From 2-12-FULL-41-16 sp964473715 (lineage in GTDB: Bacteria; Patescibacteriota; Patescibacteriia; Magasanikbacterales; UBA922): a stretch of 10,434 bases of DNA. Shown one piece after another: positions 1 to 6,153 of the stretch. How positions within the stretch are numbered: the stretch's first letter is position 1; each line of letters begins with the position of its first letter. The position numbers were made by a program, and so were the translations under genes. A model generated the notes under the pieces. That model saw only the letters and a program-made list of their open reading frames with translations. It searched no databases and was not told where the DNA came from. The stretch is from assembly GCA_964473715.1 (NCBI GenBank), contig CAYYQC010000033.1:1-10434 (forward strand), written 5' to 3'.

Positions 1-40
1 ATGATTAAAATATAAGTTAATAGAGGCAAATTTTAAGCGT

Positions 41-68
41 ATTATATAGAAAAACCCAAAAATGTCAA
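41..68 (-). promoter_or_regulatory. Consensus sigma70 promoter reading out of the left edge
   Basis: On the minus strand TTGACA (63-68) is followed after 16 bp by TATAAT (41-46), matching both consensus hexamers. It lies just past the helicase stop codon and points to a gene beyond position 1. No terminator hairpin is visible between the helicase stop and this promoter, so helicase transcripts may run into the same downstream gene. The near-perfect match would suit a stable RNA or a strongly expressed gene, but that gene is outside the window. Confidence 0.6.
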
Positions 69-74
69 GATATG

Positions 75-2135
75 CTAGAGTTCGCTAATATCCTTCAAAA
101 AACTTAGAGGACGCTTTTTGGGTTTACTTGGAAACGGAACATCATCTTCTGGTACATAAGTAATACCATCACCAATCGTACTAGGGTCAGAAAAAACTAA
201 ACTATTGTGACCAGCATCCACAAATTCCAATAAATCACGGCTTACTTCTCCCAAAAATTGGCTTGGGCCCTGCAAATAACTATGCATATTCCCAGTTAAC
301 GGGTAAGAAAGATGCAAATATTTTTTTGCGCGTGTAACAGCAACATAAAACAGACGGCGTTCTTCTTCCAATCCACCAGCCTCGCTTAGTGAACGTTCGT
401 GTGGAAATTGTCCAGCCGAAACATTTAAAATAAACACCGCTTCCCATTCCAAACCTTTGGCCTGGTGAATAGTCGACAGAATTAGTTTTTCATCATCAGT
501 TGTAGCACCCGGTTTAGCAAATTGTTCTTGTAAAACAGATTCAGCTAAAAATTTTACCAAATCATCTTCGCGATCAGCTAGAGTCGCGAGCTGCTCCAAA
601 TCATCACGCCGATCTTTGTAATCAGGATATTCCGCTTCCAGATATTCTAAATATTTAGAGTCCAATACGGCGCGCAGCAAATCACCAGGCCCAGAATTTT
701 CATCATTGTTTCGAATAACTCGATTCCAAATTACCCCAAAATCAGTCCAACCAACTTTTGCACGTGCTGGTAAAGATTGGGCGACAATATCAATGTGATA
801 ATCATTGAGCCGTTCTTCTAGTGGCAAAATCATTTGAATAATTTTCTCAGCTGCGGCTGGACCAATCCCCGTTTGCATAGACAATACGCGCGACCAGGCA
901 ATCGTATCTTTTTGATTAGAATAAATCCGCAAAAAAGCTAAGGCATCTTTAACATGAGCGCGTTCAAAAAATCTAATTCCACCACGATATTCATAGGGAA
1001 TATTCCGTTTAGTTAATTCCAATTCCACAGCCTGAGAATGAAAAGCAGCCCGGAATAACACAGCCATATGCGAAAGCTTTACGCCCTCATCGCGCAATTC
1101 TAAAATTCTTTGCGCGACAAATTCGCCTTCTTCAGCTTGATCTAAAAACGCATGCACTTCTGGTTTAGTAAATTTTTCTTTAACACTTTTTAATTCTTTT
1201 AAATATTGTTTAGTATTGTTGGCAATTAACTCGTTGGCCACATCCAAAATATCTGGTGTAGAACGATAATTAGTTTCTAATTTAAAAATTTGCGCACCTG
1301 GGTAATGAGCCTCAAAATCTAAAATGTTTTGAATATCAGCGGCACGGAACGAATAAATACTTTGCGCATCATCCCCCACTACTAAAATATTTCTATGAAC
1401 TGATGATAAAGCTTGAATAATTAAAGCCTGAATTTTATTAGTATCCTGATACTCATCCACTAAAACATACTTAAATTGGGTGGCTAATTTTTGTCGCAAA
1501 GTATCATGCCCCGCGAGTAAACGGTACAAATTCGTCAGCAAATCATCAAAATCCATGGCATTGGCTGCAATTTTTCGGCGAGAATAATCATTGGCAATTC
1601 GGCCAATCGTATCAGCCAAATCGGCCCACTGCGGATATTTTAATTCCAAAACCTCAGATAAACCTTTACCTGCATTGCGCGCATAACTAATTAACGAATG
1701 AATTACGGCCGCTGACGGAAATCGTTTTTGCGTTTTATCAACCCCTTCCACTTTAAGACTCAATTTCAAAATATCTTTACTATCTTCAGTGTCGAGCACG
1801 GTAAAATTATTTTGATAACCCAAAAGTGAAGCGTATTGTTTTAAAAGCCGAAAGGCAATGTGATGAAAGGTACCGCTCCACGGCAAACGTGTTTTAATGC
1901 CAGTTTCAATTGGTAATGATTCCAAGCGATGCACCATTTCGCGCGCCGCTTTATTGGTAAACGTTACTAATAAAATTTCATCGGGCTGCACGCCGTGTTC
2001 CAACAAATAGGCCACCCGATAGGTAATCGTGCGTGTTTTACCAGAACCTGCACCCGCCAAAACCAAACAAGGACCGTCGCCATTTTCAACAACCTTACAC
2101 TGCTCTGGATTTAATTCTTTAGAATAATCAATCAT
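75..2135 (-). CDS. uvrD: UvrD/PcrA-family ATP-dependent 3'-5' DNA helicase
   Basis: Superfamily 1A helicase that unwinds DNA in nucleotide-excision and mismatch repair and clears replication or recombination intermediates; cytoplasmic. Visible motifs, in order: Q-motif LNPEQ (8-12), Walker A AGAGSGKT (27-34), motif Ia VTFTNKAA (57-64), Walker B LVDEYQDT (225-232), motif III GDDAQSIYSFRAA (254-266), motif IV LETNYRST (286-293), motif V STIHQAKGLEW (554-564) and motif VI EEERRLFYVAVTRAK (590-604). All catalytic residues appear intact. At 686 aa it is somewhat shorter than typical UvrD/PcrA (about 720-750 aa), and the C-terminal tail after motif VI is short and ends in a basic KPKKRP stretch. 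The ATG follows the upstream protease stop by one base, so translation is probably coupled in a three-gene operon. UvrD versus PcrA cannot be decided by eye. Confidence 0.95.
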   Translation of the reverse strand: MIDYSKELNPEQCKVVENGDGPCLVLAGAGSGKTRTITYRVAYLLEHGVQPDEILLVTFTNKAAREMVHRLESLPIETGIKTRLPWSGTFHHIAFRLLKQYASLLGYQNNFTVLDTEDSKDILKLSLKVEGVDKTQKRFPSAAVIHSLISYARNAGKGLSEVLELKYPQWADLADTIGRIANDYSRRKIAANAMDFDDLLTNLYRLLAGHDTLRQKLATQFKYVLVDEYQDTNKIQALIIQALSSVHRNILVVGDDAQSIYSFRAADIQNILDFEAHYPGAQIFKLETNYRSTPDILDVANELIANNTKQYLKELKSVKEKFTKPEVHAFLDQAEEGEFVAQRILELRDEGVKLSHMAVLFRAAFHSQAVELELTKRNIPYEYRGGIRFFERAHVKDALAFLRIYSNQKDTIAWSRVLSMQTGIGPAAAEKIIQMILPLEERLNDYHIDIVAQSLPARAKVGWTDFGVIWNRVIRNNDENSGPGDLLRAVLDSKYLEYLEAEYPDYKDRRDDLEQLATLADREDDLVKFLAESVLQEQFAKPGATTDDEKLILSTIHQAKGLEWEAVFILNVSAGQFPHERSLSEAGGLEEERRLFYVAVTRAKKYLHLSYPLTGNMHSYLQGPSQFLGEVSRDLLEFVDAGHNSLVFSDPSTIGDGITYVPEDDVPFPSKPKKRPLSFLKDISEL

Positions 2136-2136
2136 G

Positions 2137-3024
2137 TTATTCCACTACAATAATAACAGGTGTCCCATTTTTTACATCCCCGTCATTCCAATCTCGCAAA
2201 GATTTCATCACATTTTCAATGGGAAAAAGAAAATTTGCCCCACGGTTTACCCCTGGATCATTAGTTATAAACTTGTCTTTAGTATAACCACGAATAACAA
2301 ACGCATGATAATCTGGCCCACCATTGGAATAATATTTATTACCCAATGTTTTACCATGTGCCAAAGCCAACACCGGCTTTCCTTCGTTTAACAATTGTTT
2401 AATTTGTTCTACGGTTGGATTTTCAATAATTTTCACTGGCTTTTTATAATGCAAATATTCAGTAAAAATTTTTTGCACTCCAATTGCATCAATACTGGTA
2501 AACATTTTTTGTTCATCCTCCCAATTGATCATGCGAATAATTTCATCCTTAGCTGAAAGCGGACTAAGCCCATACCCCCTCGCATAAGCATCAATCATAA
2601 GCACAGCCGCTTCTTCGCACGCATCTTGCCATGGCGCTGACCAATTGCGTTCTGGTGCCTGTGAAGTGTACGGCACATTTAAATTCACATCACCTTCTTG
2701 TAAAACCAAAGTGCCAGTGAGTGGCGAAACCGCGGTGCGTAATGTAGATGTAGGTTTAGAGGAAATAGTTGAGGTTGGCGCAGTTGAAGTAGCCTTTTGA
2801 TTTGTACTTGTTACCGTTATATTGGGAATTTTTTCTGTACTAGTTGCAACAATTTTATCTTCAATATCTCGAATATCTTTAGTACCCTGTAAACTTTCTT
2901 CCACCACAATTTTCATTCTCTCCTCTTTCCAAAATCCATACCACAAATACGCAGTACCCAAAAATAACACAATAGAGATAAGTGCGCCAAATATGGGTAA
3001 AAATTTTGGGGTTAATTTATACAT
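2137..3024 (-). CDS. Membrane-anchored C39-like cysteine peptidase
   Basis: A 295-aa protein with a short N-terminus, one hydrophobic membrane segment (about residues 9-30), a charged stretch, a Ser/Thr/Pro-rich linker (about 60-103) and a C-terminal papain-fold domain of the peptidase C39-like type (Pfam Peptidase_C39_2). Likely catalytic residues: Cys136 in WQDACEEAA after the oxyanion-type Gln133, His240 in DYHAFVIRGY, and Asp256 in ITNDPG. The layout places the protease domain outside the cytoplasmic membrane on a flexible stalk. C39-like proteins in lineages without nearby ABC exporters are usually of unknown substrate; cell-wall or surface-protein processing is possible, as is autoproteolysis. 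No bacteriocin or C39-ABC exporter is adjacent. The ATG directly follows the stop of the upstream gene (TAA-ATG); a GGAG about 11 nt upstream may serve as a weak ribosome site. Fold call is confident, role is not. Confidence 0.85.
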   Translation of the reverse strand: MYKLTPKFLPIFGALISIVLFLGTAYLWYGFWKEERMKIVVEESLQGTKDIRDIEDKIVATSTEKIPNITVTSTNQKATSTAPTSTISSKPTSTLRTAVSPLTGTLVLQEGDVNLNVPYTSQAPERNWSAPWQDACEEAAVLMIDAYARGYGLSPLSAKDEIIRMINWEDEQKMFTSIDAIGVQKIFTEYLHYKKPVKIIENPTVEQIKQLLNEGKPVLALAHGKTLGNKYYSNGGPDYHAFVIRGYTKDKFITNDPGVNRGANFLFPIENVMKSLRDWNDGDVKNGTPVIIVVE

Positions 3025-3747
3025 TTATTTTAATTCTCCAATTTCTTCTAAAATACTGTCTCGTGAACCTTCAAAATTTCGATTCATTTTTTTAGGCTTT
3101 CCTTTAAATTTTCCTTTATACCAAAGTGCTTCTAATCTATACAATGGTTCGCCTAAAGGTGAAGTCCCTCTCACAGTTACATCCCCTCTCTCCAAAGTAA
3201 ATCCTAAAGATGCAAAAGCATCAGCAAACAATAATCCCATTTCTTTGGTTGGTTCTGGTTTATTATCTTTTTTTCTATCTATGGCCTCCATTTTACTGAA
3301 CACAGCATCCAATCTTTCTTCCGCACTAAGTTTCGGTTCAGGTTTTGCAGCCCCACCTGTAGCATATGAAGTCTTAAACATAGGTCGTTCACGAATTCGA
3401 CTTTCACGCGCAATTTGCGCAGTCTGCGAACGATCAATCTGAGAGCCTAATTTTTTCTCTGTGCCCGAACGTTCCAATTCTTTAACCCCGGCCTTAGTCA
3501 AAAAATAGTTACCCTTTTCATCAGCAACCAACCATGGAGCTGGTTTTCCCTCATCATCAACATAATCTAAAGCGTCATTAAAATCTTCACTGTAGGCATC
3601 TGGCTGACCCCACCAACTTGGATTATATGCTTGGCCCTCAAAATATTTTGGTTGAACAACTTCTGGTCCTGGCTCAGCCAATCCTGGTATATCTGGAAAT
3701 TTAAAATCAGCGATTTCTGGTGGCACTTTTCCTTCAGGATTACTCAT
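3025..3747 (-). CDS. Hypothetical protein, first gene of the protease-helicase operon
   Basis: I do not recognise this 240-aa protein. It has no signal peptide or membrane segment. The N-terminus (1-75) is rich in Pro, Asp, Glu and aromatics (NPSWWGQPD at 43-51, DYVDDEG at 61-67). A charged middle (about 87-165) looks helical and partly disordered (ERSGTEKKLGSQ, SAEERLDAVFSKMEAIDRKK). The C-terminal part (about 168-215) has alternating hydrophobics (GLLFADAFASLGFTLERGDVTV region) that suggest a small alpha/beta domain. It ends in a very basic run (KGKFKGKPKK, 211-220) and an acidic helix. Codon use matches the AT-rich neighbours, so it looks resident. ATG 3747 is chosen because an extended -10 promoter lies immediately upstream, leaving a leader of about 18 nt without an SD. 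It is probably cotranscribed with the protease and helicase. Confidence 0.75.
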   Translation of the reverse strand: MSNPEGKVPPEIADFKFPDIPGLAEPGPEVVQPKYFEGQAYNPSWWGQPDAYSEDFNDALDYVDDEGKPAPWLVADEKGNYFLTKAGVKELERSGTEKKLGSQIDRSQTAQIARESRIRERPMFKTSYATGGAAKPEPKLSAEERLDAVFSKMEAIDRKKDNKPEPTKEMGLLFADAFASLGFTLERGDVTVRGTSPLGEPLYRLEALWYKGKFKGKPKKMNRNFEGSRDSILEEIGELK

Positions 3748-3771
3748 AATTTTGTATTAAATATACTGGGC

Positions 3772-3801
3772 ATAATAGCACGCAGGGGGCTTGAACTTCA
3801 A
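3772..3801 (-). promoter_or_regulatory. Promoter of the hypothetical-protease-helicase operon
   Basis: Minus-strand TTGAAG (3796-3801), 18-bp spacer, TATTAT (3772-3777) preceded by an extended -10 TG (3779-3780). Predicted start near 3765, about 18 nt before the ATG at 3747. Its -35 box shares base 3796 with the -35 of the opposing tgt promoter. Confidence 0.6.
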
Positions 3802-3819
3802 GCTGGTTTATGGTATCTT
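3791..3819 (+). promoter_or_regulatory. tgt promoter, overlapping the divergent operon promoter
   Basis: TTGAAC (3791-3796), 17-bp spacer, TATCTT (3814-3819) with an extended -10 TG at 3811-3812. The predicted start near 3826 is only about 4 nt before ATG 3830 and downstream of the other in-frame starts at 3791 (TTG) and 3821 (ATG). This makes tgt an effectively leaderless message and fixes its start. Confidence 0.6.
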
Positions 3820-3829
3820 TATGAACCAT

Positions 3830-5026
3830 ATGAACAAATTTTTTACCCTCTTAAAAGAGGACTCCAAAACCAAAGCCCGCGCTGGAATTATCCATACTGA
3901 TCACGGAGATATTGAAACTCCGGTTTTTATGCCGGTTGGTACCCAGGGTACGGTTAAGAGTCTAGATCAAGATGATTTACACACTCTGGACGCACAAATT
4001 ATTTTAGGAAATACCTATCACTTACACTTGCGGCCAGGCGAAGATTTAATTGCCCAATTTGGCGGACTTCATAAATTTATGAATTGGGACCGCCCCATTC
4101 TCACTGACAGCGGTGGATTCCAAGTATTTAGTTTAGGAGTGCAACGTGAAGAAAAAATTGAAGCTAACGAAGCCAATAATAAAAGCTCACATAATGCTGG
4201 CAAATTAGTAACTATTGATGAAAATGGGGTGACTTTTCGTTCACATTTAGATGGTTCTAGCCACCGCTTTACTCCAGAATCTGCCATTGAAACACAGCAC
4301 AAAATTGGGGCTGATATTATCATGGCCTTTGATGAATGTACTCCAGACGCGGCTGATAAAACCTATACCAAATCAGCCATGGATCGCACTCATCGCTGGG
4401 CAGTCCGCTCACTCGAAGCACACAATCAATTGAAACAAAAAAATAAAGATTACCAAAGATTTTTATTTGGCATTATTCAAGGTGCCAATCATCAAGAATT
4501 CCGGGAAGAATCTGCTAAATTTATTGCGAGCTTGGATTTTGATGGCATTGCGATTGGTGGTGAGTCTGTGGGTTATAATATGGCGGCCACCAAAGATATT
4601 ATTGATTGGGTATTGCCACATGTGCCTGCCGATAAACCCCGCTATACCATGGGTCTTGGTTATTCCCCCGCTGATTTGTTTGCCGTAGTAGAACGTGGCA
4701 TTGATATGTTTGATTGTGTAGCCCCAACACGCGTAGCGCGCAATGGTTCACTGTATGTTCATAAAAATATAAGTGCCAATTATAAAATTAATATTAATAA
4801 TGCCGCTTTCCGCACAGACGCTGGACCAATTGATCCGGCCTGTGATTGCATCACTTGTAAAAATTATTCTCGCGCTTATTTGCACCACCTTTTCCGAAGT
4901 GAAGAATTACTCGCCTATCGCTTGGCAACACTACACAATCTTCATTTCTTCTTAAATTTAATGAAAGAAATTCGCGAAGCGATCAAAGTCGATCGGTTTA
5001 GTGAATTAAAAGCAGAGTGGATTTAA
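3830..5026 (+). CDS. tgt: tRNA-guanine(34) transglycosylase (queuine/preQ1 tRNA-ribosyltransferase)
   Basis: Exchanges guanine-34 in GUN anticodons (Tyr, His, Asn, Asp tRNAs) for preQ1 in the queuosine pathway; cytoplasmic TIM-barrel enzyme. From ATG 3830 the protein is 398 aa. Seen: ETPVFMPVGTQGTVK (29-43), LTDSGGFQVF with Asp93 (E. coli Asp89 equivalent), FGIIQG (213-218), GGESVG (243-248), GIDMFDCVAPTR with nucleophile Asp295 (E. coli Asp264) and zinc ligands Cys338, Cys340, Cys343, His369 (E. coli 302/304/307/333). Two insertions relative to E. coli: a polar Asn/Ser-rich stretch around 110-127 before the VTFRSHLDGS strand, and about five residues between the nucleophile and the zinc site. 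The start is supported by the promoter and by alignment of the N-terminus with the family. No SD. Followed directly by its own terminator. No queuosine-synthesis genes are adjacent, so the precursor may be made elsewhere or salvaged. Confidence 0.95.
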   Translation: MNKFFTLLKEDSKTKARAGIIHTDHGDIETPVFMPVGTQGTVKSLDQDDLHTLDAQIILGNTYHLHLRPGEDLIAQFGGLHKFMNWDRPILTDSGGFQVFSLGVQREEKIEANEANNKSSHNAGKLVTIDENGVTFRSHLDGSSHRFTPESAIETQHKIGADIIMAFDECTPDAADKTYTKSAMDRTHRWAVRSLEAHNQLKQKNKDYQRFLFGIIQGANHQEFREESAKFIASLDFDGIAIGGESVGYNMAATKDIIDWVLPHVPADKPRYTMGLGYSPADLFAVVERGIDMFDCVAPTRVARNGSLYVHKNISANYKININNAAFRTDAGPIDPACDCITCKNYSRAYLHHLFRSEELLAYRLATLHNLHFFLNLMKEIREAIKVDRFSELKAEWI

Positions 5027-5043
5027 TATTATTGCGAGAACGA

Positions 5044-5077
5044 AACAATCCTAAGATAAATTTAGGATTGTTTTTTT
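5044..5077 (+). terminator. Rho-independent terminator of tgt
   Basis: Stem CAATCCTAA (5046-5054) pairs with TTAGGATTG (5062-5070) around a 7-nt loop, extended by two A-T pairs, and followed by seven T (5071-5077). It begins 18 nt after the tgt stop codon. Confidence 0.9.
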
Positions 5078-5087
5078 AATTATAAAA

Positions 5088-5116
5088 TTGACAAAAAACA
5101 ATTTTAACAGTAGTTT
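5088..5116 (+). promoter_or_regulatory. Promoter of GC-rich unit 1
   Basis: Perfect -35 TTGACA (5088-5093), 17-bp spacer, -10 TAGTTT (5111-5116). Predicted start near 5123. It lies just past the tgt terminator in AT-rich DNA, immediately before the composition switches to GC-rich. Confidence 0.6.
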
Positions 5117-5152
5117 AAATTTGTAATCGGGCTTCGGCCCAAAGGAGAGACC

Positions 5153-5353
5153 ATGCAAAAAAATATGGACCAACTGGTCCAAGCCGCCGCCCGCGGCATT
5201 ATGGAGGGGACTCGTACCCCTCTTCGACACGAGGCTGAATCCTCGCACAACCAACGCGTTCGTCACGACTGTCGCGGTGCCTGCGCGGGTGAAGATGATC
5301 CCGCTCGAGCGGGACAACGGCAATGCTGCGAAGGACTCGTCCCTCCCGCGTAG
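5153..5353 (+). CDS. Possible 66-aa small protein of unit 1, perhaps frameshifted
   Basis: ATG 5153 has the best SD in the window (AAAGGAGAG, 5141-5149). The unit 1 promoter and a UUCG hairpin lie upstream. The frame runs 66 codons. I recognise no family. The first 21 codons look like protein (MDQLVQAAARGIMEGTR), but from about codon 22 the product becomes Arg/Cys-rich and third-position G+C falls to 23 of 45 codons. The +1 frame over the same stretch (5217-5353) has 38 of 46 codons ending in G or C and a more ordinary composition (TTNAFVTTVAVPARVKMIP). So either a +1 shift occurs near 5213-5217, inside the GAGGGG/CCCCTC hairpin, or the frame is spurious and the region is RNA. Low confidence. 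Confidence 0.3.
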   Translation: MQKNMDQLVQAAARGIMEGTRTPLRHEAESSHNQRVRHDCRGACAGEDDPARAGQRQCCEGLVPPA

Positions 5354-5359
5354 CCGCCA

Positions 5360-5408
5360 GGCTGCGTTCTCTTTTCTGCCTTTCCAGGGCGGACGAGAGA
5401 ACGCAGCC
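5360..5408 (+). repeat. Unit 1 3' terminal arm (imperfectly conserved structural repeat, copy 1)
   Basis: GGCTGCGTTCTC (5360-5371) is exactly complementary to 5397-5408. Two more pairs extend the stem to 14 bp (the last a T-G wobble). A small internal loop leads to an inner 6-bp stem (5376-5381 with 5387-5392) with loop TTCCA. No T tract follows, unlike the tgt and rnpB terminators, so it is not a standard intrinsic terminator. Confidence 0.75.
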
Positions 5409-5450
5409 AGTCCAAAAATTTTAATAACAATCCCAAAAACACAGACAGGC

Positions 5451-5479
5451 TTTACAAAAAGCTGGTTTTGGTATATCAT
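5451..5479 (+). promoter_or_regulatory. Promoter of GC-rich unit 2
   Basis: TTTACA (5451-5456), 17-bp spacer, TATCAT (5474-5479). The overlapping TATATC (5472-5477) with an extended TG (5469-5470) is an alternative -10. It sits in an AT-rich gap between the unit 1 terminal arm and the unit 2 GC-rich body. Start expected near 5486. Confidence 0.5.
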
Positions 5480-5531
5480 CTCCCGGACTCTAAACGTTCG
5501 GCACCCATGCAGGGTGCCTTGGGGGGATATC

Positions 5532-5744
5532 TTGAAGAATCTCGTTCGTCACTACCACGGCACCGACATCACCGACCGCACCGTTCGCCCCACCCCCCGC
5601 TCGGGCGGACGTGGGCAGACCGTTCGCGATAACAACCCGGTGAGCGTCGCTCGGAACAAGGCCATTGCGGCCGAGCTGATGTGCGGCAAGAAGCCGCACA
5701 TCGAGGTCATCATGCCGGGGGGCTCGGCACGCAAGCAGAGCTGA
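5532..5744 (+). CDS. Possible 70-aa basic small protein of unit 2
   Basis: TTG 5532 follows a run of six G (5521-5526) suited to an SD, 14 nt after the first hairpin. No in-frame ATG lies between the promoter and the coding-like stretch. The product is basic and hydrophilic, with VRHYHGTDITDRTVR near the start, NPVSVARNKAIAAELM in the middle and KKPHIEVIMPGGSARKQS at the end; no membrane segment. Codons end mostly in G or C and favour CGC/CGT Arg, ACC, ATC and CTC, opposite to the A/T-ending codons of tgt and the glycosyltransferases. This is the most protein-like of the three small frames. The 10-bp hairpin encodes MCGKKPH, and the TGA stop lies inside the AGAGCT/AGCTCT hairpin. No family recognised. 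Confidence 0.4.
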   Translation: MKNLVRHYHGTDITDRTVRPTPRSGGRGQTVRDNNPVSVARNKAIAAELMCGKKPHIEVIMPGGSARKQS

Positions 5745-5764
5745 GCTGAGCTCTCGCCAGCGCA

Positions 5765-5816
5765 CGTCGCGCGTCCACATCGTCGACCTTTGGGTTGGCT
5801 TTGTGGGCGCGCGGCG
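5765..5816 (+). repeat. Unit 2 3' terminal arm (structural repeat, copy 2)
   Basis: Outer stem 5765-5779 with 5802-5816 (15 pairs, a few G-T wobbles; core GCGCGTCCAC against GTGGGCGCGC), a two-by-two internal loop, and a 7-bp inner stem 5782-5788 with 5793-5799 capped by TTTG. Same architecture as copies 1 and 3, with different paired bases. No T tract follows. Confidence 0.75.
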
Positions 5817-5863
5817 GCACTCACAACATTACTAAAATTAAATAAAATTATCAGTGGAATGCC

Positions 5864-5892
5864 TTGACAAGAGGTGTTTTTTTATTTATCCT
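5864..5892 (+). promoter_or_regulatory. Promoter of GC-rich unit 3
   Basis: Perfect -35 TTGACA (5864-5869), 17-bp spacer, -10 TATCCT (5887-5892). Start expected near 5899. It follows an AT-rich gap (about 5825-5860) after the unit 2 terminal arm. Confidence 0.6.
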
Positions 5893-5940
5893 GAAATTTC
5901 ACCTGGTGGCGCAAGCTGCCAAAACCAAGGAGACGTCTCC

Positions 5941-6147
5941 ATGTCGTCGGACACAAACAGGTCAGTCGCCCAAAGAGGTGGCGACCGCCCACCAAAAGCG
6001 GAGACCGCTCAGTCGTTCTGCCTTCGGTCCATGCTCCAGCCGCTCAGCAAGCGGAGCGAGATGTTCCGAGGTGACACATCAGGCGTCCCCAACTTCCAGA
6101 CTGTGGAAGGAACCCGGGACAGCCGACGGCGAACGCTGGCCGACTGA
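5941..6147 (+). CDS. Possible 68-aa small protein of unit 3
   Basis: ATG 5941 lies 7 nt after AAGGAGA (5927-5933). The SD is half of the perfect palindrome GGAGACGTCTCC, which ends at the start codon and could hide the ribosome site in a folded or dimerised RNA. The 68-aa product is polar and Arg/Ser-rich (SVAQRGGDRPPKAETAQ at the start, GVPNFQTVEGTRDSRRR near the end), without membrane segments or recognisable domain. Third positions are mostly G or C. Frames that start earlier (5854, 5864) lie at or upstream of the promoter and lack an SD, so 5941 is preferred. As with the other two units, the frame overlaps several hairpins and may be incidental to a structured RNA. Confidence 0.35.
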   Translation: MSSDTNRSVAQRGGDRPPKAETAQSFCLRSMLQPLSKRSEMFRGDTSGVPNFQTVEGTRDSRRRTLAD

Positions 6148-6153
6148 CGCCGT

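Larger units (their letters stand above)
5123..5408 (+). ncRNA. Unit 1: GC-rich hairpin-dense transcript of unknown family
   Basis: From the predicted start, the sequence reads as a string of local stem-loops: GGGC-UUCG-GCCC (5129-5140), GGACC/GGUCC (5167-5180), GCCGC/GCGGC (5183-5197), GAGGGG/CCCCUC (5204-5222), CGAGG/CCUCG (5230-5245), the 16-nt palindrome UCCCGCUCGAGCGGGA (5299-5314), and a long 3' arm (5360-5408). An AAAGGAG purine run and ATG follow the first hairpin, so the RNA may also be translated. Composition is far more GC-rich than the AT-rich flanks. I recognise no known RNA family. It could be a structured noncoding RNA, a structured messenger, or a single-stranded DNA-folding element. 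It is the first of three units sharing this plan. Confidence 0.4.
5486..5816 (+). ncRNA. Unit 2: GC-rich hairpin-dense transcript of unknown family
   Basis: Consecutive stem-loops: GGCACCC/GGGTGCC (5500-5518), CCGC-TCGG-GCGG (5597-5608) capping CCCAC/GTGGG (5589-5593 with 5611-5615), GAGC-GTC-GCTC (5642-5652), GGCC/GGCC (5660-5672), a perfect 10-bp stem GATGTGCGGC with loop AAGAA (5678-5702), TGCCG/CGGCA (5713-5729), AGAGCT/AGCTCT (5737-5754) and the terminal arm (5765-5816). The overall plan matches units 1 and 3: promoter, first hairpin, purine run, start codon, hairpins, long arm. A 10-bp perfect hairpin with a 5-nt loop inside a 70-codon frame is unlikely by chance. The unit may be both coding and structured. 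No known RNA family is recognised. Confidence 0.4.

Noticed and set aside
2822..3442. Plus-strand 206-codon frame opposite the protease and hypothetical gene
   Set aside because: Antisense to two coupled genes with matching codon use; Ser/Leu-rich product typical of shadow frames, no promoter or SD.
3791..3829. Longer Tgt starting at TTG 3791 or ATG 3821
   Set aside because: Both precede the predicted transcription start near 3826; 3791 is itself the -35 box, and family alignment fits a start at 3830.
5277..5744. A single 155-codon frame spanning units 1 and 2
   Set aside because: It crosses the unit 1 terminal arm, an AT-rich gap and the unit 2 promoter, and has no SD at its start. Only its last 70 codons (from TTG 5532) look coding.
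5490..5824. Overlapping minus-strand frames in unit 2
   Set aside because: GC-rich antisense shadows of the plus-strand body; no promoter or SD on the minus strand, and products look like reverse reads of palindromic DNA.
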